Assembly (NCBI GenBank): GCA_001632425.1
Contig: KV425573.1
Coordinates: forward strand, 384,460-448,459
Length of the DNA: 64,000 nt
Direction of reading: 5' to 3'
Source of the DNA: Neolentinus lepideus HHB14362 ss-1
Lineage: Eukaryota; Basidiomycota; Agaricomycetes; Gloeophyllales; Gloeophyllaceae
This document shows positions 21,940 through 33,452 of the stretch, one piece after another. The notes beneath the pieces were generated by a model that was not told the DNA's origin, did no database searches, and saw only the letters and a list, made by a program, of their open reading frames with translations. Within the stretch, counting starts at the first letter, position 1, and every line of letters begins with the position of its first letter. The position numbers and the translations under genes are program-made.

Positions 21940-23424
21940 TGCTGGAGGAGATAAGTTCTTCTGATGGATTGACGAGGATTGAGTGAGCGCATACCGCAGA
22001 AAGACAACCCGCCCACGTACCTAGTGCGATTGCATGGACCAGTAGATATAGCAAGCCCAGCAAGCGCTGCTCGCGTAGTCTCACAAGTACTTAATGTCTT
22101 GGGGGATACCGTGCTCGTCTAGTGTGTCGAGCCAAAAGGGGTTGCCCGATGTGGACGCACCACGCAGTCGTACCTTGATGAATAGGCTCTTTCCCAGGTC
22201 CTAGACTCGTGTCCAGACTCTACGGCTAGCAAGCGTCTATATATGAGAGTGCAAGTACGAGCGCGAAAAGTGGAAGAGCTCGGGCGGGATGGCTTAGCTG
22301 CCGTAGAGACTGGAAGCACTCGATACAGCAACATTTTGAACTCCGGTAATTCTAGTTTTGTATGATCTGCGGCGTGAACGTGTCGGGAAGACAAAAAACA
22401 GTGTCTTCCCACAAACATCCCCCATGCATTGGAAACAGCCGCTACAGGCATTACCCGGTCCTTCACACACCATCACTCCTTTACACAGTTCTGTTTGCAG
22501 CTTTCTGCCAGCTGTACAGCATGGATAGGCTACAATAACATTCGATACTATAGTATAGGGTCTGGAAACCATATTCCAGCATACTTTGCACTCGGTAGGT
22601 ATGCTCTGAGTTGAGATACCAAATCTGAGACATTGGGCTCCGGGACCCCGGACCCGGCCCACTCCTTTACACACCGCAAATTTTGCCATTGCGCAAGCTC
22701 TACTCTACTGATGTACTATATTTTTGACATTATTAAAGCTCTATAGTATATAAACATTTTGAGATACTAAGGACCGAAAAAGACTGAGATTTGAGTGAGT
22801 GAGCTCGGGGACATGTTTGAGTGTGTAAAGGACCTGGTGATGCCAGTACCTCCAACCGGTCTTGTGCCCAGAATTGTGACTGCTCGGCCGGTGGAAGGCG
22901 GTGGCGCACCTTTCTGGAGCTCGCAATGTTGCTGCACTCGCTCGCGATATCTTATAGTATACCGTGGTTCCAGACTCTATATATTTCATGCGTAGCACGA
23001 GTATCATAAAAAGTCTGGTTACAAGACTATATGTCGCGCGTAGCACAAGTATCATAAAGAGTCTGGTTACGAGACTTAAAGTAGCCAGCTCCCGGAGAAC
23101 CTGGCTGGGAGTCTGGTGCCCTCGGAGCACTTGTCATTCCGTGCCACTCATCGTTCATCGCAGAACTAGACACTCGCGAGACCGGATAGCCAAGATGCCA
23201 CACAAGATTCTCCATTTCCAAACGACTCACAGCCTTCCCATTAACACTAGACAGCAATCGAACTGGATTCATGCAGATATATAGACTATGATACAACAGA
23301 CAACAAACATATGCCAATGAAACCCTTGTGATGCGTGTGTATGAAGATACAAAATACAGAATACAGAAGTAAAAGCCCAATTAACCAAAGAATACCAACT
23401 TTTATTCATCCACGCTGCTCACTT
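21940..23424. other. Intergenic region with local repeats
   Basis: No supportable gene. CTCCTTTACACA occurs at about 22469 and 22661, and a related inverted TGTGTAAAGGACC at about 22820. Paired GTCTGGAAAC / GTGGTTCCAGAC segments near 22560 and 22968 also lie in inverted orientation. A 48-bp tandem repeat sits at 22991-23078. The pattern resembles remains of a small repeat element. Confidence 0.45.
22991..23078. repeat. Tandem repeat, 48-bp period, about 1.8 copies
   Basis: CGTAGCACGAGTATCATAAA then AAGTCTGGTTACAAGACT (from 22991) is followed by CGTAGCACAAGTATCATAAA then GAGTCTGGTTACGAGACT (from 23039). Copies differ at only a few positions. Confidence 0.8.
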
Positions 23425-25144
23425 TCACTCATCCACGCTGCTCGCGCTCCCAATAGTAATAGCATGCTCATGCTTCGCAAGGTCATACCCATCCGCCCAG
23501 CTCGGCAAATCCCTCCTCCCCCGAATCGCATGCGGATTCGCGTACGCAGGCGGCGGCAGCGCGCTCGGCCTCCTCAACGCGCGGTTGCTACACCCAAACC
23601 ACCCATCAGCATCCCCCACCCAATTCCAATTCAAAAACAGTATAAACGCACTTGGCAGTCAACGTCGGCCCCAGCGCCAGATTCGCAAAGCTGCTCGGGA
23701 ACAGCGGGTGCCCCGGCCCCCGCTCCCTCAGCACATCAAACGGCACGTCCGCGCTCCCCGTGCTATAGTGGCTCCCCACGCTCGCCCGCCGCCCGTAATT
23801 CTTCGGGCTGAACACGACGGCGCTCCCGGGCGACAAGCTCGGGCTCGGCGACATCAGCGCGAACGAGAACGGCGAGCGCGCCACGGGCCCGATGGCGTGC
23901 GGCGACGAGGGGGAGTTGACGATCCGCAGGCCCTGGCAGAGCTCCTTCGGTGACTCCGGTACCTGCTTCTCGTCGCCCGTCTCCGCCTCGTCTTCTTGGT
24001 CCTCCTGGATTTCCTGCAAGGGTCCAGAGGGATCCTGCGAATTGAGAGGAGGGGTTGTGGGCACGACAATAGGCTCGATCGTGATCTCCGGCGACTTTTC
24101 CGGGTCCATGCCCTCGATCTGGGCAATTTCTGCCGCGTCATCTACAATGCGGCGCTCAATTGGAGAGGGTAATTGCGCCGCGGGCGAGACGTCCAGATCT
24201 GTATAGGCCTCTTCCAGCTCGGTCTCGTCTTCGTCCTCGTCGCTCTCGACATCTAGATCCGCAGGGACGCCTAGAGCCCCCTTCAACCTTTCCCAAATCA
24301 GCTCCGAATGCGAAGCGACGCAACGACGCGCCGCCTTGACCCAAACTTCGTCAGGCGCGTCATCTCTATCGACGTGCTTCAACCAGTACGCAAGCTGCGC
24401 GAAGTGCCAGTGGGCGGGATCGCCTGAAACGTCAACTGGACCCGCTGGCCCAGACTCGTCAGGGGTGCCACGTTTGTCTGCGGGGAACATCTGTTGGAGG
24501 AGAGCCCATAGCTTGGCGGTGGGGTAAGTGGACAGGAGGGTGGATACTTCCGAGGGACGCTCGAGAAAGGGGAGATAGACGTCATCGGGGAGGGGCGTAA
24601 ATTGAGCCGGCTGGACGAATTTCTCCGGACTGTGGGATGGGTAAGGGGAGATGGGGGATGACCTGGGAGATGGCATGTACGACGGACGCGAGCTCGAACG
24701 GGCGACTTCGATCAGCTCTTCAGGGGATAATCTCGGATTGGGTATCGACGCGCTGCGAGAATGGTTGCGCACGGGCGAGTGGTTGCGAGATGTGGCGGGA
24801 CTGCCAGGCCTGGAGCCGTTCGGCCCTCCAAAGCTGGCTGATGCAAAACTGAGCCTATTGCCCTCGCTTTTGGCAGACCCGAGGGATGCATTGCTGCCAT
24901 GGCGGCGGCTGAGTCTGCGCTGGTGCGGGGAACCGGGGCGCGGGGGCTCCTCGAGCTTCACCGGGGTGGGCGAGACGCGGACAATGGTGAGACGGCTGGA
25001 GGTGTTTCTCTCCGGGTTGTAGTTGACTTCAGAGTGTGTGCCCCAGGGGTCGGAGGCTGAGACGGAGCCTCTTCGGGCGGACAGACGGCGCCCAGGGCTC
25101 CGGGACGGAGAGAACGACGGCGACGAGGTCGAGAGGGAGGTCAT
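23425..25144 (-). CDS. Serine/proline-rich protein of unknown function
   Basis: I do not recognise a named family. Two exons (23652-25144 and 23425-23587; intron 23588-23651 with GTGCGT donor) give 551 residues in frame. The ATG at 25144 (MTSLSTSSPSFSPSRSPG) is the first good start; the frame upstream has no ATG. Residues 1-190 are disordered and rich in serine-proline and arginine-serine pairs, which suggests many phosphosites. Residues of about 205-310 look like a folded helical region (VSTLLSTYPTAKLWALLQQM, then WHFAQLAYWLKHVDRD and VWVKAARRCVASHSELIWER). A long acidic linker follows, then a proline-rich C-terminus. Length, codon use and intron make it a real gene; a conserved fungal protein is likely. 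Confidence 0.75.
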
Positions 25145-26735
25145 AATGGTGGGGAGGAGGACGAGCAGCGGGATTTCTTTGCGCAGAAGCCGCGATAAGT
25201 GCTTTAAAGGCCTGATCGGAAGTATGCAATGACATAATGGGTCCTCCCCACGGGACACGGCTTCTGTCGCGTCACAATCTAGATTCAGCGGTCACACCTG
25301 CCTAATTTGGCAGGTGTTCGTTCGCGCCCCGCCTGGACCGTGCGTGGCTTGCCGCCCGAGAAATGCATTTCACAGCTGGCTGGGAAGAAACATGGCACGT
25401 TCAGTACGCTGATTGGAACATCACCTGACTGCCATCGATGGCTGCAAGTCGAATTTACGTCTCGATGCCATCCGAGGCCTGGTCCGACTTGTCCAATTCA
25501 TTCGACCACCTTCGAATAGTTCCCGTCTTAAATTGGACTTGTGCCACAATCGTCGCCTCGGCAAACAAGCTTTCGGATGCTTTTGGCACAGGATGCGCGC
25601 CGTCGAAGCATGCAGCGAGCCACAAAAAGCACAAGAAGCCACTTGCCGCTTCCCCAGACGCCCAAATCGTGATATTCGAACATCCCACCGCAACTCGCGA
25701 CAGTCCTTCCCAAGGATTTTGGTAACCTAAATATGTATCGCTCGCGTTTGGAAACGGCAAGCGGAAGTGTCGTGTCTCCTGCGCAGCCCGAGCCCTGCAG
25801 CCACAACGTCAGCCTGCTTCCGCGCTCCCCGCCTTCCCACCCCAGAGGACATGGAGCGACGCACGTATGTCCCTAGTCTCCTTCCCCTCGGTGCCACCTT
25901 GTCCTCCCCAAGGCACAGATACGGCCAGCCCCGCAATCCAACTAGAGCTTAAATCTAGAAAGTGATCGCAACTCTACTTTGAGCCCCCTCGTCGCTCCTG
26001 GAACGCGCTAATCCTTTTCGGGGGTGGCAGCAGACATGCCAACAAGCACGTCCGCGAGGAAACGGCGCGTCCTCCTATCACAAAGGCTTATATCGGACCC
26101 ACCGACAATCGCCCGCCCATTTCTACAGCCCCCGACAAAACATACAAGTCGAATGTTGGCCCCACACTGCTGCGGCTCTGCTACGCCCGTTGTTGATCTA
26201 CGCCCACCTGCATGCTTACTGCCCCCGGGCCTGATCGCTCCACTATACACTCAATCGCCAGGAGGCATATCAGAGTCCGTTCCGATTCATCGCAGCACTG
26301 CCCACAGGTCTTGGCCCCAGATCACAAAATAGATATCCATTTCCAAGACTCGGTCCCCCGATATTTCAGTCCTGCAATGTATCCCAAAGTGACCTGTGCA
26401 TACGCCCCGCAGCTTCCTGACGCACGAATGACCCTTGAAAGATCCCGCTCGTCGACCTCCTGATATGCCTGAACATGGGTTCCTTGCTTCGAAACATCCT
26501 CGCGCACAACCTCGCCCTGCCTCCTGGTTTCGCCGAACCCCTCACCGCCATGCCGCACTGTCATATTTCCGTCCCCCTGAAGTGGTCAAAACACCGAAGC
26601 ACGTCATTCAACTATATTCATCACACTAATACACAGCGTTATTATAGTACACGGGAACCCTTCTTCCAATCACCTCAAATAGCTTGTCCAAAGTATCCAG
26701 CGCTCCGGTATCCACCATCAAAATAGACCCGCAGC
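25145..26735. other. Intergenic region
   Basis: About 1.6 kb upstream of the serine-rich gene and downstream of the GH5 gene. Several overlapping open frames occur on both strands (25413-25806 and 26008-26564), but none has a recognisable product or splice structure. Confidence 0.5.
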
Positions 26736-28584
26736 CTACGCCCCGCCTTCGCAATACACCTCAACAAAGTCCCTTCTCGCGGCATCAATGCCCGCAATGA
26801 CCCCATGCTCTACACCCACCGATCAGCTCGCTCCACCACCTCAGCACAGTCGAAAACACCCACCGTACTCCCACACATGATCCGCGCCGCCCTTGTTCCT
26901 CACATACGCCTCCGCACGCCGCTTCGCCCACGGGCCCTTGAACCCCAGCTCCGGCACCGGCCCTCCCTCTCCCTTTCCCGCCCCAGCCTCAGTGCACAGA
27001 AAGTGCTCGTACGCGTCGTCCCACCCCTGCGCGAACCCCTCGCCAAACCGAAAGTGCTCGTACTTGCCGGGGTACTGGTCCCAATACGACACGTGCCCGG
27101 CTACTCAGCAATCAGCGCCCCGCATCGGTCGCGTGCCAACATCGAGCTCACCCAGCGCCCTGTCCATCGCGGTATTCCGCCTCCCCGACCTCCCCGCGTC
27201 CCGCTCGCACTCGTTGCGCACGACCAGGCCGCAGCTGCCCGCAGGCCAGATCCCCGCCTCGACCGCGTCGCGGAACGCCCACCCCACGTCCCTTCCCTCC
27301 TTCTTGTACGTCCAGAAGAACCACCCCGCGCAGTATCGCTCGAACAGGTCGACCTCCGCCTTCAGGTACGCGCGCCGCGCCTTCATCTCCGCCGCCCCGC
27401 CAGACAGGTGCGCCAGCGAGCCCGGGTTCAGCGCGCCGGACCACTCGCCCACGATCATCGCGCCCCCGGCAAATTGTAGATTCTGCGAGACGCGCGCAAA
27501 CGTGCCCGCGCTCGCGTCTTTGAGCGCCTTCGCGTGCTGCTCCACGGGCGTGCTGACGTCCCCGCCCGTGAAGCACCTGTACAGGTGGTGGTCGAGCACG
27601 ACAAAGTCGAGCTTGGGCGGGGACTTGGCGAGCGCGGCGATGAAGCCCGCGTAGTCGTCCGTGCGCCAGCAGTCGGAGATGTACACGGGCATGCTCGGCG
27701 CGGCGTCGCGGATGGCCGGGATGGTGTCCGCGTACCACCGTTTCAGCGCGTCGTCCTTCGAGTCCGGCTGAGGCTCGTTGAGCAGCTCGATTCCTACTAT
27801 GTTCGGCAGAGAAGGTAAGTTCCGCGCGAGAACCGATAGGATGTGCGTCGTGTGTGTCATGTTGTGGTGGCTGAAGAACGCAGGGGTGGGGGCCGATGTT
27901 CCGGAATGAGAGTCTCTGTTCTGCTTGCCCGGTGCGGAATGCAAATCTACTACTGAGTGAGCTTGCTTCATAGGGTTAGGTGTAAAGAACACCCGTACCC
28001 AGTAGGACGCCGATGTTAAACTCATTTGCAGTCGAGATGGCGTTTGTGATCCTACTCCAAGCACCTTCAAAGACATCTTGGAAATCCGCGAAATCGGTAC
28101 TGTTGAGGACGGATGCATCAACTCCGCAAAGGTGGTAGTAACCTATCTATATACTCTATCAGCGCTAGAAATCCAAGACGCATGCGAGAACTCACTGGAA
28201 TCCGTACAGTATTGATACCATTCTGCGTAAGCCACTCCCAATCTGCGCGTGTGATCCAAGTGTCCCAGTGATGCTCGAGTATCTCCTTAGCATTGCTCCC
28301 TCGCGCGACGTCAAGGTCGCTCTGTCCCGGTGAAGCCGCAGAGCGAAAGGGAGATTCTGTGATCCACCTCTCCAGTACGAACCAGGAGCCTGACAATGGT
28401 GGTTAGAGCAGACACTGAGATCGACTTGGATGCACTCACCTAGGTTGACTCCGTGCTGCTTCCGATGTCGATATATATCATGCACGGTCGGAAAGCCCTC
28501 GTGATGATGAGATGCCGGATGATCCAACGAGTGGTATGAACTCGACTTTCCATGTCGATGGAAGAACTCGGATAGTTTGTGCAT
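26736..28584 (-). CDS. Glycoside hydrolase family 5, intracellular exo-1,3-beta-glucanase-like (S. pombe Exg3 / yeast YBR056W type)
   Basis: GH5 retaining beta-glucosidase or glucanase, probably cytosolic because no signal peptide is present. Six exons (28440-28584, 28196-28389, 27999-28146, 27152-27946, 26864-27100, 26736-26809) give 530 residues. The start MHKLSEFFHRHGK leads to HGVNLGSWFVLERWI, WEWLTQNGINTVRIPIGYYH and GVLLDLHSAPGKQN. The acid/base motif LLNEPQ lies near residue 220 and the nucleophile motif VGEWSGAL near residue 328. The C-terminal part, VWEYEHGVIAGIDAA, is only recovered by splicing out 26810-26863; reading through gives a premature stop. Both catalytic glutamates are present. 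The substrate is inferred from the family, not shown. Confidence 0.9.
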
Positions 28585-28979
28585 GCTGAAGAAGTACTGG
28601 TATAAGGGTGGAAGTGGGGGTTATAACGCGCTCCGGCACAGCTTCAAGTATGCAGCCATGGTGAGTGACGTCAAGAAGCAGGGGAGCTATACTTAGATCC
28701 CGGACGTGATGCAGCTGACTTCCGCGGAGTTGGTCGCGCTACAGTCCAGGCAGTTCGGACATTGTGCGCGGCCTAGCTAGAGCAGCTGGATTTCAAGGAA
28801 ACTGAACGCAGTTTTTCGCTATTGGCGTTGACGAGGACTAGGTGTGCAAAAGGACGAGCCCAGCAACTTGAAGGAAAGCTTCTGAGCCACGTGTCGTGAT
28901 CACTGACGAATGAAAAACAGTCGTGGTTAATAGTAGTACAGAGTGCCCAAGTACATCCAAGCATGATATCGAAGTAATG
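28585..28979. other. Spacer between GH5 gene and MED4
   Basis: About 395 bp, the GH5 promoter and MED4 3' flank. Nothing else seen. Confidence 0.55.
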
Positions 28980-29926
28980 CTAAAGGTCGGGGTTGAGGTC
29001 GAGGTCAAAGTCGAACAGCTGCTGCTGTTGCTGAGGACGTTGTTCCGTCGGCCTGTAAATATTGGCACCGGGAGGCATGTGGGCGCCGCCATCGGCCGGT
29101 TTTGTCGGTGACACAGTTGGAGCTGCAGAAGAGGGCTAGGTCAATTTGTTCTGCGGAAATACAGAGAACATTGCACTCACGTCTGCCCACGGAATGGATC
29201 TCTCCAAGCAAGCCAAGAGGTGCCTCGGCATTGAGTCTTCCTCGTCGCATCTTCTCTTCGTTGGGAAACGGCGGGAAGAACAAGGGCGGGGGAGGCTGGC
29301 CTGGCAGACTGAGATCCGGCATATTCGGGGGCGCGGAGGTGAACGCGCTCAGACTCTGAGCATAGGCCAAAAGCTCGGGGTACGGGATTGCCGCTGGACT
29401 GGCGCTCAGCATAGCGTTGATTGGTGGAGACAGAGCACGTACCTTCCTTAGCTTTGTCGATCTCTGCTATCCGCTCTTCGCCCTCGTCGATCATCCGCTC
29501 CAACTCGCGCCTGCCTACCTCCATCTCTTGACAGATTTCCATCCACCGCCTGTCAAGCTCCAGGATGTCGTTCTTGAGCGATTCGATCTTGCGTTGCTTA
29601 ATCTGGTGTATGCGGGCCAAGGAGACGGCGGCTGCAATGGCCGTGTCTGTCTCAACGAAGGCGGATATTGGGGGAGGGGGAGGGGGTTTCGGGTTTGGTG
29701 AAAGAGAGAGGAACAGAGTCGAAGCCAGCGATTGCAGATGGTTCAGTGGCTCCAGTAATATGGACGTCATAGACAAGTCGGAATCGATAGGTTCGTAGGG
29801 GTTGGTACTGTTGAGGGTACCTTGAGAGCTCATCCTTGACGTACCCTGAGACTGAGACTGCAAAGGTTGAGACTGAGACATGGGGAATTGAGAGGTACTT
29901 GACTGCGAGAACGTTGATTGCGACAT
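28980..29926 (-). CDS. MED4: Mediator complex subunit 4
   Basis: Subunit of the middle module of Mediator, the bridge between activators and RNA polymerase II. Three exons (29443-29926, 29181-29393, 28980-29122; introns 29394-29442 and 29123-29180) give 279 residues, typical of MED4. The first 45 residues are Q/S-rich. A coiled-coil helix region follows (SLARIHQIKQRKIESLKNDI, then ELDRRWMEICQEMEVGRREL, then the IAEIDKAKE junction). After the first intron comes the MED4 signature AAIPYPELLAYAQSLSAFTS with APPN. The C-terminus ends QQQQQLFDFDLDLNPDL, as in other fungal MED4. The gene is head-to-head with TRM82. Confidence 0.9.
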
Positions 29927-30058
29927 TGTGAACAGACGCGACAGACCACACGTCGCGTCCGAAGTTGAGTGAGCTGTGGCTGCGAGACTCGCTTCATTAT
30001 CACGTGACTTAGTAAGATCATTAGACGCCCATACTCTCGTTCATTGACTTGTTTTTCT
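29927..30058. promoter_or_regulatory. Shared divergent promoter of MED4 and TRM82
   Basis: Only 132 bp separate the two start codons, so this stretch must serve both genes and include both 5' UTRs. It contains a palindromic E-box CACGTG with flanking TATCACGTGACTT (core at 30001-30006), a site type bound by bHLH factors such as Cbf1. No TATA box is evident. Confidence 0.6.
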
Positions 30059-32086
30059 ATGTCGAAATTACCGCATTCACGACTGTTCCATGGGCCGTCA
30101 AAGACCATCGTGATATCTGGCCCAGAGATACAAGTCCTTGACTCTCAGTTAGTGTGATTTCACCTTCACCTGCGCCATCATAATTAACTTTCGAGGACCC
30201 GACGCAGATCCGGATCGGTACTACGCTCGACCGTCAATCTTGATAACACTCTCCGAGAGTCCGTCACAAAGTCTGGCCCCATACGCTGTGTGTCCGTGGA
30301 CAATGAATTTGCACATATTGTTTCCGTGGGAGACGACAAAAAGATGAAAGTTTGGGAGACGGAAGGCCTGAAGCTTCTCTCGGAGAGGTGAGCACCACGT
30401 CGCCTGAAGTGCACGTCATTGAGACTGAATATTCGCGCTGCTTTGAGGTAGAGAACTTCCAAAGAAGCCGACTGATGTCCAGTTCACGAAGGATGGACAG
30501 ACTATCCTCACGTCCGATAAATTCGGGGATATCTTCAGGTGAGCCACTCCTCTCGTATTATCCTTCCTTGATATTCAATGGAATCGAGAAAAGCTATCCA
30601 CTTCACCCAGTTCTCGAAACTTCTGAAGCATCTGCAGACAGATTGAAGTTCGTGTCTCACGACAACCCGTCCGGGGGGAAATTGATCCTGGGACATACGT
30701 CCCTGCTCACGTCTTTCCTACTTACTGAGGATGAAAAGTATATCATTACCTCTGATCGAGATGAGCACATTCGGGTGAGCTGGTATCCTCAAGGCTACAA
30801 TATCGAGAGCTACTGTCTCGGACACAAAAAGTATGTTCTCTCAGCTGAAGCGTCGCTGAACTTGGTATTCGTGCTTATATCGAGTCAGGTTTGTTTGTGC
30901 TCTCCATATTCCTCCTAAATCACCTTCCGTCCTGATTTCCGGAGGTGGCGACCCCGTACTCAAAGTCTGGAATTGGTACACCGGAAAATTCCTTCGGGAT
31001 ATCAGGATTCTGGAACATGTCGAACCCTATATCAAAGTGAAAGTGCCCAAAGGCAAGAAAAGCAGATGGGACAATGAAGATGGCGACGGGGATAGTCCAG
31101 AGAGCGGTCAGAAGCACGCAAAGAGGGGTAAGAAATGGAAGGGTAAAGCCAAGGCCAATGAGACAGGAAAGAGTGAAGAACCTGAGACCGACGAAGTAAT
31201 TGGGGTGGCCGGGCAGGAAGATGTAGAGATGACTAGTGCCGACAAAGTTGCTGATGAGAAAGCACAGCCGGAACTAGAGACAGTGTTAGCGGTTAGCAAG
31301 ATCGCGACCGTCGGCACCTCATCGACATCCACAAGCGATGGCCCAGCAAGTATTATTTTCAGTGCTACTGGGTAGGCTCATTCAATATTTCAAGGTCGTC
31401 ACCGATTGTATTCACCCTTTGTAGCGCTACGGCGCTGTTTTTATGTCCTTACCCCAGCAGAGACGGTCCAGACACTAGGCAATCGGCTGCGGAAGTCAAT
31501 ATTACCGCCTGTGACCTGGAGCGTCCTATCTTGGATTTCATAGTCACCGAGGATGACAGTGAGAGGGGCGCGTTGCTGTTGGTACTGCTCGACGGCGAGT
31601 GGGGAGTTAGTCAAGGGGAGCAAAGTGTCAGCACTAAGATGGTTCGCACTTTACGGTGTCGCAATGACGAGGTACGTTAACCCATCATTCCGTCGAACTG
31701 CCTTACTGATCGAGCTGCCGAAGTTCATTATGTCAGATGAGGAGGACAGGTCATCATTAGTGGCGTCTCTCAACTCAGCGTCCGTCCTACCAAGTATGCT
31801 GTCCGATACGAGTTTATGATCGTTACCTAATGCGCTTTGCCGAACAGGTAATCCAGCTCAATTAACCTCATTAGAACTCTACGCAGCCCTGAGCTCTTTG
31901 CCCAAAAACACTTTGACCGAGCGCGATCCAATGGACCGTCCAGACCCAGATACCCTGATCGATGATGGTGGTAACAAGACGGGTGGAAAGCAATTGGCGA
32001 AGATGAGGACGAGGAGGGCTTTGGCTGCCGCGCTATCCCCCGAGACAAAAGAGAGAGGGGGTAAAAAGCCGAAGACGGACTCATGA
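30059..32086 (+). CDS. TRM82: tRNA (guanine-N7)-methyltransferase non-catalytic WD40 subunit Trm82 (WDR4 homologue)
   Basis: Trm82 partners with the catalytic subunit Trm8 to place m7G46 in tRNAs. Eight exons (30059-30147, 30208-30387, 30452-30538, 30594-30830, 30889-31371, 31425-31671, 31715-31793, 31848-32086) give 546 residues in frame. The protein starts MSKLPHSRLFHGPSKTIVIS. WD40 blades include HIVSVGDDKKMKVWE, FTKDGQTILTSDKFGDIFSY and EKYIITSDRDEHIRVSWYP, followed by the family hallmark CLGHKKFVCALHIPP and VLISGGGDPVLKVWNWYTGK. A charged insert of about 100 residues (lysine- then glutamate-rich) interrupts the propeller, and a basic C-terminus ends KKPKTDS. The insert makes it longer than yeast Trm82 (444). 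It is divergent from MED4. Confidence 0.9.
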
Positions 32087-32487
32087 CAAGTACATAGCGT
32101 AGGTCGACGGTAATAGTTGTATTATAGCCTGCGACTTTCGAGCCCCTGTAAGCTCCAGCTGCTACTTCTCGCCCCGTAGCGACCTCTGTGATTCGCGAAA
32201 TATCACCGCGGCGGACGTGATGAAGGCCAATTACCCGAAGATGCGGCATCACATGATCGTATCTAGGCGGCAGTCGTGCGTGTGGTATGTATCGGATGGG
32301 AGGGTCCTTGGCAACCAGCGTATAGCTGCAGATAACTTGAGAGAAAGTGGAGAAACCGTAGCTGTAACTTCGGACACAACATATTCATCCCTTCCTGTAC
32401 GACGTACTTAGTCAGGGACATCCTACAAAGACCCTGCATATAACGGGTTGCTTTTTGTAGACTGTTGACCTCCGAAAAGTCGCGACC
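32087..32487. other. Spacer upstream of the GH45 gene
   Basis: About 400 bp, the TRM82 3' flank and GH45 promoter. No gene seen. Confidence 0.55.
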
Positions 32488-33270
32488 ATGCTCGGGAAAG
32501 CCATTGCGTTCTTGACTGCTGCAGGGTACATTGCCGTGGGCGTACACGCCAGCGTCCTCGAGCAGCAAGCTACGGGCGGATATGTTCAAAACCCTTCCGG
32601 ATCTACATCCTTCACAATGTACTCTGGGTGCAGTTCTCCCGGTTCGTCTTAACCCTTTATTCCGCCATCCTTGTCTTCCACTAAACAGTCCCTCTTCTTC
32701 CACAGCGTGCGGGGTGACTGCGACCGGATACACAGCAGCGATGAACCAGCTGTCTTTCGGGTCGTCCCCTGGTGCAGGGCCAGGTGACGCTTGTGGACGT
32801 TGCTTCGCCATCACTGGAACTGCGGACCCCTACTCGCCATCGTACACGGGGCCGTTCAATACGATTGTTGTAAAAGTGACGGACTTGTGCCCTGTCACCG
32901 GAAACCAGGAGTTTTGCGGGCAGACGCAAGCCAGTCCAGACAACCAGTACGGAATGCCGGTGCAGTGAGTTGTCTTGCATGGCCGTTGCGGTCGCAGCGC
33001 TGATGTAATGTGTCGCTAGTTTCGACATTTGCGAAGATACGGGTGGAGCAGCGGCCTTCTTCCCATCTGGTGCGTCGCAGTTATGGACAATTCTTGCAAC
33101 AGTGGTATTGACGGCCCGCCATAGGACACGGGGCTTTGACTGGAACCTATACCGAAGTATCCTGCAGCCAATGGTCTGGCACTGAAGGAAACCCTCTCTG
33201 GTCCGGTGCTTGCCTGAGTGGTGAGACAGCAGCAAACTGGCCTTCTACGGCATGTGGAAACGAAGGTTAG
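32488..33270 (+). CDS. Endo-beta-1,4-glucanase, glycoside hydrolase family 45 subfamily C
   Basis: Secreted cellulase with a barwin/expansin-like fold, of the type known from Phanerochaete chrysosporium Cel45A. Four exons (32488-32641, 32706-32964, 33020-33069, 33125-33270) give 202 residues. A signal peptide MLGKAIAFLTAAGYIAVGVH precedes the mature part GGYVQNPSGSTSFTMYSGCS. Hallmarks in order: TAAMNQLSFG, GPGDACGRCFAITG, PFNTIVVKVTDLCPVTGNQE, GMPVHFDICEDTGGAAAFFP, GTYTEVSCSQWSG and SGETAANWPSTACGNEG. The Asp of HFDIC is the likely catalytic acid by family analogy. The paired cysteines fit a disulfide-rich domain. No cellulose-binding module is present. I end it at TAG 33268-33270; a GTTAGC at 33266 could instead be a donor to a short extra exon. 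Confidence 0.9.
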
Positions 33271-33452
33271 CGACCAACTCTCCTTTCATATTTGTTTCCT
33301 GAGGCAGGCATTGATGACCAGGAACCGCTCCATAATATTCATGAGAACACGGTCGTGATGTCGGATGCGGCGAAGCTATGAAAGAGGTGATTTCTTCAGG
33401 GCTTTTAGGAATATGGATAGCAACCAATGAATCAATTCACATCGACTGCGCT

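Noticed and set aside
23406..23451. Direct repeat CATCCACGCTGCTC at the 3' end of the serine-rich gene
   Set aside because: Only two copies straddling the stop codon; a simple slippage duplication with no wider meaning visible.
26893..27654. Long plus-strand open frame of 253 codons
   Set aside because: It is antisense to the GH5 catalytic exon in very G+C-rich sequence; the minus strand has intact GH5 motifs, so this frame is a shadow.
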